Positions 15,301 through 24,600 of a stretch of DNA of 47,874 nt are shown one piece after another. How positions within the stretch are numbered: position 1 is the first letter of the stretch; every line of letters starts with the position of its first letter. The notes under the pieces are model-generated. The model did no database searches. It had not been told where the DNA came from and saw only the letters and a list, made by a program, of their open reading frames with translations. The position numbers and the translations under genes are program-made. The stretch comes from Fidelibacterota bacterium (lineage in GTDB: Bacteria > Fidelibacterota > UBA8477 > JABMPR01): contig JABMQQ010000130.1 of NCBI GenBank assembly GCA_013202495.1, forward strand, positions 1 to 47,874. Reading direction: 5' to 3'.

Positions 15301-18300
15301 CAGATATCTCATAATCAGGGATACTTAAAACACTCGGGGCAAGTTCATCCAGGACAGTAAAATGAACCAGAGTCGAATCCGAATACTGGTAAATAGTATT
15401 GATGTCTTGAACATTGATCTGTATGCCTTCTGTACCAGACCAATTGGGATTTACGTGGGTGATCTGAATCGTATTATCACTGATTAGCTCTAGTTCAATA
15501 TTCTGGGCTGTTAATTCAACGGGCTGGTCTGGCGTGCCCACAATTGCGTTGCTTTCAAAAGTGAAACGCTCATGAACCTCCAGTGTATCGAGACGCTGGG
15601 AATCATAGATTCGCAGTTCTAAATCTTCATCCAGACCCTGGCCATGTATGGTTAAAAAATAAAGTGCCTGCTCCCCCACTATGACGGGTTGTGCTATACC
15701 TCGACATTCATCACCAGAAAACACACCGAGTATATTTTGAAACACTTCAGAAGTTTGACCACGGAGATTTACGCGACTGGTCAGTGACATATTATGTTCA
15801 TAGTCGACCGGATTGAATGACCAGTCTGGAGTATTTACGGGATCCATTGAAAGTGCATAATCGTATGTCCAGACTACTGAATCACCATCAATTTCATTTA
15901 AATAGTCTGATAAATCCAGAATCTGAAACTCACCCCCTACACCAATGGTATCATCGGGGAGGCTCGAAATCTCCGGGGGATGATCCAAGGGAAATACATT
16001 GAAGATCACTTCGTCTGAAGCATACAGGGAATTTGCAGTCATGTCTGTCACAGTAAATATCAGTGTTTCGCTTCCAATCCACTCAGTATCGATAACCTGC
16101 AGATCAACCATATTTTCCGGATTGATGGTGACATTCAGATTGAGCTCTCCCTCAACTGACCAGGACACCTCATCATCATCCAATTCAGTTAAATAGTCAT
16201 CTAGATCAAATGCCGAAAACAGGCTACCCTGTTCAATAGTCTGATCAGGGATATCAGAAACGAGGGGGGTATGATCTTCAAGGATGGTAAAGCTGACCAA
16301 AGTCGAGTCTGAGTATTGATTCTCAGTTCCCTGATCTGTGGAAGAGAACCATACTCTTTCGGTCCCAGACCAGAGAGGGTCAACACTTTCAATTGAGACA
16401 TGGTCAGTTGGATCAATTGAAATGAGCAAAAATCCAGCCTGCATTTCCATTGGAATCTCTGGGGAGCCCACGGAAGCGGCTGGATCAAAGTCAAATGTTT
16501 CTCTGATGGGTAACTCTAATTCAATATCATTATCATAGAGTTTAAAGCTCAGCTGCTCTCCAGTCTCATTGGCATAGATCGTGAGAAAATACAACCATGT
16601 ATCCAGAGCCTGGATCGGGCTGGTGATACCCCGGCACTCCTCCCCTGAAAACACAGCCAGTGAAAGGTTGGCATGGCTGCTGGCCTGACCTCGATTCACA
16701 ATCGATGCTGTTAGCGTCATATCCGACTCATAATCTGCCGGATTAACAGTCCAGGAGGGTGCAGAATGCGTTTCGACAGGGGTATCAAAGGTGTATGTCC
16801 ATTCGGTGGAATGACCGTCAATTTCGATGATATAGTCATTCAATGCAATATTTTGAAAGCTACCACCATTCCCAATGATTTGATCAGGGATGGTATTCAG
16901 ACTTGGAGGATGGTCTAGGGGCGTGATACTGAAAATGGCAGTATCGGAACCATTAAATAGATTAGCATTATCATCAGTGGCTGTAAAGATTAGAGATTCC
17001 GAGCCTGTCCAGGAGGCATTTATAGCCGTAATACTGGTCAAGTTACCAGCATCGAGACTTACGTTTAATTCGGTATTCCCTGTAACAGACCAGATAACAT
17101 CATCTCCATCAAGTTCCGTGAGATAGTCATCCAGGTCAAAATTGACAAAGTTTTCTCCGAGCTCGATAGTTTGATTTTCGATGTCGTGAACCAGAGGTGT
17201 GTGATCCTGAAGTATACTAAAGGTCACGCTGATTGAATCCCTGTATGAATTAAGGGTCGCATGGTCTTGGGCTATGATTTCAAGGGATTCGGAACCGTAC
17301 CATTCTGAATCAACTGCCATGAGATTCAGATAGCGATTTGCTCCAATGGTCGTCAAAAGAAAACCAGCCTGAAGTTGAACAGGTGACTCAGGGCTTCCTA
17401 TAGCTACTCCCGACTCAAAGACTTGATCCTCCAATATGGGTAGTTCAATTTGATTTGGACTGTCATAAAGCCTGAAATGAAGTGTTTCACCTGAAGTATT
17501 TGAATAGACCGTCAGAAAGAATATCCATTCATCTATGGCCAGAACCGGACTGGCTATTCCGCGACATTCATCACCTACAAAGGCCGCCAAGGTGTAATCT
17601 GCAGACTGAACTGGAGCCCCTCGAGATGACATCTGAACAGTGAGACTCATACTTGAATTAAAATCAGCTGGATCCACATTCCAGGCAGGTACTGGGTCTG
17701 TTTCTGTCGGAGCCAGAAATTGGAGCGACCATTGAACTGAATCACCATCCACTTCAAGGAGATAATCCTCGAGATCAATAGACGTGAACGAACCACCAGC
17801 ACCGATAGTCTCACCGGGAATGACGGTCAATTCAGGAGGATGATCCAGGGCTAAAACACTAAAATGCACAGTATCGGTTGTTACCAGAGCTGAATCTGTT
17901 TGATCTGTCGCCATAAAGAAGATCGTATCACTACCTACCCACTGTGCATCCATCAAACTCACGGAAACCAGATTGTCAGCAGCTATGTCAATAATCAAGT
18001 GCTGAGACCCTGTGAAGCTCATGCTAACCTCATCACCGTCTAATTCGATGAGATAGTCATCCAGGTCAAATTGAGTAAAAACACCACCAATCTCGATGAC
18101 CTGATCTGGGATACTGGATAATGTTGGGATATGATCATAGAAAACAATGGCATTCAGCTCAAAGGGATAGGTGGGATTCCCATATTCAGCACCGGGAATA
18201 AACTCAATGCTTTCATTTATCGTAATGGTCGTATCCAGACCTGCAATATAGGTTTTGAGTGTGAGTGATTCTGAATTGAGGTTTGAATACATGGTCAAAA

Positions 18301-18568
18301 AGAAGAGCTGAGTCTCCCCCACCTGAACGGGATGAACCACGCCCCGGCATTCTTCACCAGAAAATGCCCCGAGTAGGTCGTTTGAATCAGCACTTATAGC
18401 ATGATCAATATTTAATAATGCGGTGAGGTTGGCTGAGTTTTGATAATCAGCAGGATTGACGCTCCAGGCAGGTTGATCGCGAGAATACGCACGGCTTGTG
18501 AGTAGAAATAAGAGAAGAACCAGTAATATTCTCTTGTTGATGATCAGTGGCTCCTTGTCAGTTTCCAA
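12341..18568 (-). CDS. Giant T9SS-exported repeat protein (about 2075 aa)
   Basis: This surface or secreted protein begins with a signal peptide (core ILLVLLLFLLTS) and ends with a T9SS type A sorting domain (about residues 1985-2075: GNYPNPFNGQTNISF, then GIYFYRI and a basic tail). Four copies of a module with W.VNPADY and GEECRG or GDECRG (near residues 71, 332, 641, 954) alternate with Ig-like domains marked DDYLTELDGD. From about 1170 come cadherin-like domains of the He_PIG / tandem-95 type (EEDSSMGLDLFASD, SDIDGDSLIYNALALPAWL). Asp-rich loops suggest Ca2+ binding. No catalytic domain is visible, so an adhesin or surface-layer role is likely. The longest frame starts at TTG 18568, but the only good Shine-Dalgarno (AAGGAG) lies six codons inside it; initiation at ATC or CTG just before IINKRILL is possible. 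Confidence 0.85.
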   Translation of the reverse strand: METDKEPLIINKRILLVLLLFLLTSRAYSRDQPAWSVNPADYQNSANLTALLNIDHAISADSNDLLGAFSGEECRGVVHPVQVGETQLFFLTMYSNLNSESLTLKTYIAGLDTTITINESIEFIPGAEYGNPTYPFELNAIVFYDHIPTLSSIPDQVIEIGGVFTQFDLDDYLIELDGDEVSMSFTGSQHLIIDIAADNLVSVSLMDAQWVGSDTIFFMATDQTDSALVTTDTVHFSVLALDHPPELTVIPGETIGAGGSFTSIDLEDYLLEVDGDSVQWSLQFLAPTETDPVPAWNVDPADFNSSMSLTVQMSSRGAPVQSADYTLAAFVGDECRGIASPVLAIDEWIFFLTVYSNTSGETLHFRLYDSPNQIELPILEDQVFESGVAIGSPESPVQLQAGFLLTTIGANRYLNLMAVDSEWYGSESLEIIAQDHATLNSYRDSISVTFSILQDHTPLVHDIENQTIELGENFVNFDLDDYLTELDGDDVIWSVTGNTELNVSLDAGNLTSITAINASWTGSESLIFTATDDNANLFNGSDTAIFSITPLDHPPSLNTIPDQIIGNGGSFQNIALNDYIIEIDGHSTEWTYTFDTPVETHSAPSWTVNPADYESDMTLTASIVNRGQASSHANLSLAVFSGEECRGITSPIQALDTWLYFLTIYANETGEQLSFKLYDNDIELELPIRETFDFDPAASVGSPEIPMEMQAGFLLISIDPTDHVSIESVDPLWSGTERVWFSSTDQGTENQYSDSTLVSFTILEDHTPLVSDIPDQTIEQGSLFSAFDLDDYLTELDDDEVSWSVEGELNLNVTINPENMVDLQVIDTEWIGSETLIFTVTDMTANSLYASDEVIFNVFPLDHPPEISSLPDDTIGVGGEFQILDLSDYLNEIDGDSVVWTYDYALSMDPVNTPDWSFNPVDYEHNMSLTSRVNLRGQTSEVFQNILGVFSGDECRGIAQPVIVGEQALYFLTIHGQGLDEDLELRIYDSQRLDTLEVHERFTFESNAIVGTPDQPVELTAQNIELELISDNTIQITHVNPNWSGTEGIQINVQDINTIYQYSDSTLVHFTVLDELAPSVLSIPDYEISEGELFPIIALDEYLIYPEPQDVNWNVSGAESLLVSILDDHQLSIEVPHENWFGAETLTIDLSLIENPALNTSQLIDFTVLPVNDRPQVASQNLVLEEDSSMGLDLFASDIEFDELTLSFSQIPVNGILEEGVYSPDPNFNGSDSLKYLAFDGELYSDTGVVYFDVISINDLPEFNSNPQLQVEQGIDYEYQLIASDIDGDSLIYNALALPAWLQFDGINLLTGTPADQHVGSHDIVVTVHDTVQPSINISQAFTIEVGNVNDTPVFISSVRDSISQNQAFEYVCQAEDPDGDSLTYSVYNLPDWLTFDDVASVRGVPSNDQVGSVQFSCTVIDPWGASDTIVVDLVVANVNDIPIANAGQDQDYLSGSGIQLDGAQLSYDIDGDSLTYEWNIPNGVVANSTIEPVLISLLPHVIIDTSLVFLLRVSDGSLVSNWDSLYVYVHPLSDVESSDFTQNPQSSGESIQLEISFPEYFLPIEAWLYYEVGGSTLTDSVEMENVTRAQTWSAFIPSNAVTQTGVSYYAIASDDMGTTVTTSAWNIPVSFMANLISMNSSRGSGYPAGIPNQTWRLVSIPTYQNDSSVENLFQNSLGESEGDHTWRLYDWDGIGWQIPDTIVPGMGYWFQQRLEETSSLVLGEGYSVDLTGFSVQLNAGWNLFSSPYNFPIYTSFDSVRFSGPFVYSDTNGEGWTSLVDSLRPWTAYALYNWTDSLTAITLKPGTRSESLPKINWNDGWELILGGSNGILSDNDNSIGRSSEASNTRDRFDRIEPPTWGEYLQLSVHNPNMVSSVSHYSSDIRILNDDVEVWNVELAVSQSTRAVELKYHLVGDLAPHHSIVLLDLETREWFAVESGIVLNPIELQPEYLRKYHVISGPTQEVYRKIDEILSSLPQHNKLIGNYPNPFNGQTNISFSLHSAGEVQLDIFDIRGRFVKTLVNQVFDLGYYNIAWNGLDEHLVPVSSGIYFYRISVNSGSGKGVYRSTQKMVLVR
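15060..17860 (-). repeat. Three tandem super-repeats of about 930 nt
   Basis: Within the giant protein, a unit of about 310 residues recurs three times, each beginning LDHPP at about 17855, 16925 and 15995 (minus strand). A unit consists of an Ig-like B domain, a GEECRG-type module and an Ig-like A domain. DNA around the DDYL motifs is visibly similar between units. Limits are approximate. Confidence 0.7.
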
Positions 18569-18586
18569 TTGATGTAAACAATCTTG

Positions 18587-18688
18587 CGAAGGGTATTGAA
18601 CCTTCGAAAGGTAGTGTGGATATGGACATTGAACTCGTCGAAAAAGAAGTTAGTGCCACACTTGGTCATTTCGACATGCTCAATGTCC
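18587..18688. repeat. REP-like inverted-repeat element between giant genes
   Basis: The 130-nt gap between the two giant genes contains two palindromic structures. The larger pairs 18624-18643 with 18669-18688: read outward, each arm is TTTCGAC, three to four variable bases, then TCAATGTCC, so the arms are 20-mers matching at 17 of 20 positions, with a 25-nt loop. Next to it is a smaller hairpin, CGAAGG at 18587-18592 with CCTTCG at 18601-18606. The arm consensus resembles the TTCGAC..GCTCA.. family of intergenic palindromes common in FCB genomes (recalled, not searched). It may act as a mobile REP-like repeat, an mRNA stabiliser or an attenuator between the two genes. Confidence 0.55.
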
Positions 18689-18698
18689 TGAGATTGGG

Positions 18699-21600
18699 TT
18701 ATTTCAGCATCAACATTTTGCGGACTTCGCGGAAGTTGCCGGATTGCATGACTACCAGATAAATACCTGAAGTCATTGGACGACCACCGTCATCCAGACT
18801 GTTCCATTCCACAAATTCGTAACCAGCCTGCATATCTTTATCAATCAGAGTACGGATTGCTTGTCCACGCAGGTTGTATATGCGGATACTGACATGTCCT
18901 TCTTCTGGTAATCCAAAGCCCAGGGTAGTGACTGGATTGAATGGATTAGGATAGTTTTGAGCCAGGCTATATGAGTCTGGAATATATCCAGGATCACCAA
19001 TACCTAATGTCTGCAAGGTCATAACGAGCGGTTCATTGACAGATCCCAGTACCAGGTTTGCCTGGAAGGTAATCGACGTTTCCATTGTCCATATATAGTC
19101 CTCACTGGCATCATAGTAGCTGAATGTTACATCCTCATCTTCACTATTCCCATAGACCATGAGAAAGACCATATATTGATCCAAAGCTTCTATGAAAACT
19201 GGCTGACTGACACCACGACATTCTTCTCCCACAAAGGCAGCAACTATATCCAATGTATCAACTGTTGCAATAAGTGTTGGATCGATGAGAGCAGTTATGG
19301 TCAGGTTATGCTCATAATCATGTGCATCCACAGTCCAATCAGGTACATCTTCAACCTGGATGAAAATTTCATTCCCCTGAGTTTGATCATTTTCAGTCGT
19401 TTTTGCCAGAAGTGCAGGTGGATCATTGTCCTGTAGTTCAGGATAGACAAGCTCGCCACCATTATAGGAGTATAGCAAATATCCTAATCTTGGATTCATA
19501 AATTGCATTGAGCCTATCCAGCCAAGACCTTCAACATACATAGCGAAGGTAAATTGACTCTTGATCACATCTCCAGAGATTGCTTCCAGAGACTGCAAGG
19601 CAATATCGACCACCATACTGGTTTGAGGCATGTAACTGATCCAGTTCCACCCGCTTGCTACAGGAATAGTATCCAACTCAACATTAACAGCATATCCCAC
19701 CATTTCAAGTGTATCCGATTCTTCAAGTCGAATCTGGTACATAGAACGGTTGGTTAAACTGTCAAGGGTTCCAACCCAACCATGGGTCTCCACATACTGA
19801 TTGAAGCTGGTCTGACTCTTGATAAGATCACCGCTGCTTGGGTTCAAGTTTTCCAGCACCGAATTTACTGACATATCATCATTCTCTAGATTGAGCGAGA
19901 ACCATGTCCAACCCACTGGGTAGTCTAATTGCTGTATAATCTGGTTGGTGGCAGTAATACTTGCCGGTGATGTAGGTGAGCCAAGAATACTATTTGCTTC
20001 AAAGGTGAATGATTCAACCACCATGCCCAATTCTGTACATTCTGTAGCATCCCAGATACGCATAGAGAGCTCTTCTCCCTGGATCTCATTGCTGTAGATC
20101 GTGAGAAATACTTCATATGGATGTGGTCCACCAAGATCGTCAAGTGTAGGAACATATTCTACATCGGCGACTCCACGAAGTTCGCCTCCAGCGAATACAC
20201 CGACTCGATCGTATACATCATCTGAGAGTTCACCGTCCACGGACAGGGTAGCAATGATGTTCATTGAATATTGGAAACTTTCAGCAGTAAGCTCCCAATA
20301 GGGTTCATAACATAGGACACGAATATCAATCAGCATGGGTTCATCTCCCATGGTGCCGCTGGCATAAATATTTTCAACATATTCACCTGCACCAGGTTGA
20401 TCACTCAGCTCGAAGGTAATGGTTTGCATACTTCCAGGTGTCAAGTTCCCAGATAATGGTGAAACATCTATCCATGATGGAATATTTGTCAATTCAAAGG
20501 CTCTGTTACTTCCACCATTGTTCACCAATTGCCGTGTTGTCATAAAACTCTCATCATCATAAATCACGATATTTGATATATCGGAACCAACCCATTCAAT
20601 TGGGTTCCTATTTACATAGAACTCCCATTCAATGGACTCAAGGCGAGGATTCCCATATACATCCTGAAGATTATGGACTTCCGCACGAAGCGTCTGGTTT
20701 TCAATAAAGTGATTTTGGATGTTTGGCTCAATACTTATCACATTTGCACCGCATGTATAAGAGAAATCCACGGGGTTTCCTGTTACTGTATTGAATAGCA
20801 GAATGTCTCCAGCACCTATATTGATGGCACCGCAATCAATATTTTCATTCAGAGTTATAATAATCTGATCATCAGGTCCAAGAATGCCATCCACTGGTGT
20901 TGGAGCACCAACTACAAGTGGTCCGGTGCGATCAATAACACCTGTGAGTATCTCTGACCTTCCCGGTACAAGACCTGCTTCACAAACCGCTGAAGCCCGA
21001 ATCTCGTAAGTTCCGTCTAGGATAATCTCAGGACTGATATTCCAGGGAACCAGATAAAAGCTCTCTAGGAGACTGTCAATAGGAATGGAGACCGCCACAA
21101 ACCAATCATTTTCGCGGATGGAATTATCTAAAACTACTAACTCACCTGATGCATTGATAGGCAGCTGGAAATTGTGCGTGGTTGTTTCCCCAAAGTCCTT
21201 GACTCCTTTAAGTAACAACTCAGTTGCGGGGGTTTTGTTTACTTGTGACCGCCCATGGATTATATCCCTCCCATCCGCTTGTAATGCGGGAATTGGGAGT
21301 GCATCCCCAAGAAATGGTCCCATTTTTTGAGCACCCTTTTGAGAAATCAACTCTTCAGTGATCAATTCAATGGCTCGCTGATTTGTGGTGGCAGCATCCA
21401 GAACCTGTCTGTACTGCAATTCGATATGTGTCAGATTTGCATCTGCGTTGTCATATCCATCCAGGGTCACCCAGAGACTATCTTCCTCACCGCCAATCAC
21501 CAGCCAATTGTCTTCTGGTACTGCAATATTGACTTCACTACATGGAACGGAGTATTCCACTGAGAAAGTCAAGGAATCAGATAATGGGATAGGTGCGGTT

Positions 21601-24600
21601 GCGTCCCCGCGATCCTGCCATAAGTCGAATTCACATTCAGATACGATTCGTACAATCATATCTTCATATACATACTCTTCTGGACCACGATCAATGGTCA
21701 TGGTCACCGGAGTTGATTGACCAGCTAACAGAAAGATGGGGAAGTCTTCCTCAAAATCAGTACCGTTGATAGCAAAGTGAGCTCCGTTGGGATTGGTGTC
21801 CTGCAATATCTGTATCAGAAAATACCCATCTTCTTCTGATTGACTGGTATTACCAAGTAAGAGAGAAAATACGGCAGGTTCATCCGGTGGTATGTCGATA
21901 GCTATGGTTTGATCAGCCATGAGTTGAGTACCTTCACGTGGAGCTGTATTCGACTCCCAGGGACAACTACTGGCACCACTTACTGTATTGAATACGGGGG
22001 TACCATAGGCACCATCCCAAAGGACATCCACACTAAAGAAATCACCGGGATCACCATCAGACAAGACATAACCCACTGTATTTGTATTAGTAGTTTCAGT
22101 GGTTGTACTGGTCCCCATAGTTAAGCGTGAACCAATTTTAACACCGCCGGATGCCCCTACACCAAGCAAGGTAGCGCCAACCTCAACCTGAACTGAGGAT
22201 TCAATCTCCATTTCAAATTCAAGTGAGAAGCTTGAGCTGGTTTCTTCAGTCTCTGAGTATTCAAAAGCTCCAGCTGCACCATCAAACGAGTAGTTTTGTC
22301 TAAATATTGCTGCTGCCTTAAGTTCATCATTTTGATCTATAATCTGTTGCCATAACTCAGCAGCAGTCGTATCACCAATTGTCCATAGAGAGGGAATTAC
22401 AGAACCCACAATATGTGATTCGCTATAGATATATGTTGTCTCAAAGCCATTGGGTGCCATAATAATTTCCTGGGAAATTATGGGATTACACCCCTCGTCA
22501 ATCTCCAGAATATCGGTGACTCCATAAGCAATATTCATAGCCCCACCGATAAACACATCTCCTCCATCACCCACAACCGCATTGTCATCAGATGTTTGAA
22601 AGATTTCTGTTGTTGATAGTGACCAGGTTTGTTCACTATAAGCACCTGCACTTACATTCAGTGACATGGCAGCAGTGATATCCATGGTTGTCTCTAAATC
22701 AATATCAGGAATACCCCATGCTCCAGCAGAAACAGTGACATCAGCTCCCAGATGAACAGCCGCATAGGATTCCACTCCAACACCGGTATTTATCCCCATA
22801 CTGAAGCTCGTGGAAGTAGATGTTTCCTGATCTATGAAAGAATAACTCTCATCCCCAGGTGGGTCTCTTAGTATCATGATGGGTATTTCAGGTGAAGATG
22901 TGGTAAATACGCTTGCTCTTGGACGATTCCCCAAGATATAAGCCCATTCTGTCGTGCTCACACTCTCATTGGTGGCAGTATTGGTAGCAACGACCTGCAG
23001 ATTCTTCTGATAGGGATAATCGCCACCACCTAGAATATTTGGATATCCACCTCCTGGTATGGTATAAGTAGTAAACCCATCGGTAAAATTCAATTCAGTC
23101 TCTCCAGCATCACCCATCTCATCAACAATGAGAATACTACCGGAATCAACAGCACAGATATTGGTATCGCCATTGTTAAAGTAAGATTCAAATATGTGTA
23201 TCTCTATTGTGGCATCCACCAACTCTTCCATTACTCGCAAACCGCAGTCATTGGTGGGAAAGCCAGTCACTAAAACTTCAGGAGATGCTTTATAAACAAA
23301 GGATATGCTGTTATGGCCATTTTCCAACGATACCGTATCACCGGTGAAAAAAGCATCTATGGCTGGGTTGGGGTGATCCACAGAGACATTGTAAATTTGT
23401 GGTGGCAAATCTTCAACCAGGAACTCCCCGCTGATCAAATCGGGTATGGTCGTAATTTCTAGACATCCACTCACACTGGTGATTGTGACTTCAATCTGAC
23501 CCTGGCTTGGAGTAATTGGGAACTCACAACTACCTCCCACCACTTTACCACTGAGATTAAAGGTTTTTTGATCATAGAAGGTAATTCCAGTGATAGGTTT
23601 GTTAATCGTAGGTAATTCGATGAATGGAGGTACAAAAGTATGGTCGTTCAGAACCGGGGTTAGGATTGCTCCTGTGCGACCCGGTTCGAATTCTGCTATA
23701 TATTTACCAGAGGCATCGGTCACTATAGGTGGAAATTTGGATTCACCATCTACCAGAATTTCTACACCACCAGCAAAACAATCCGTATTTTCAAATCTCA
23801 CAAAACCACTTATTGCGATCTGAGAGATGTCTGTAAAATCTACCCGGTCAACCGCAGTATTGCTGGGATTGAGAATGGCCTGGCGACTTTCGATATCAAA
23901 AATATGGGTAAAATATTCGTTCAGGGGTATATCCTCTATCCAGGACTCATCCTGGGGATTCATGAGAACTCCAGCATTACTGTTGCTGGTAAGATCTTCA
24001 ATGACTTCACCTGAGCCTTCGTTCAGGTTCCAGTAGGATTGTAGACCGGATTCATCGCCAACCAGAGCCTGCATCATAGTACCGGAGACCTGGGTTTCAA
24101 TGCGACCATAATCCCAAACCCGAAATTCATCCAGCATACCAAAATAATAGGATGAGCTCACATCAGGTGCTGATCGACCCACAACAAATTCTTGCAGTTC
24201 AGAAATAAAGTTGGCTTCAGGGGTCGTGGCGACAGGAACAGCATCAACATAAAGGGTCACAGCTACGCCATCATGTGTTGCGGCAACATGGTGCCAGATT
24301 TCATCATCATAGATGGTGCCACTATTAAGATCAATGGATGAGGATGAGTTATGCGTAAATCCAATGCTTCCATCAGCCAGCATTTGAATCTGGGTTCGAA
24401 TAGTTCCGTCAGCAGGGTTCACTGTAGAAAGGAGGGTCTGATCCTGACCACCGGCTGTTTTAAACCAACCTTCAATGGTATATCCCGCTGAAAAGTCCAG
24501 ACGTTTGAAATCGAATTGCAGATAATCATCAATTCCATCAAACTGAAGTGCTCTACCAATTGGGGTTTCCTTGACCGGGGTTACATCAAAAGTGGTACCA

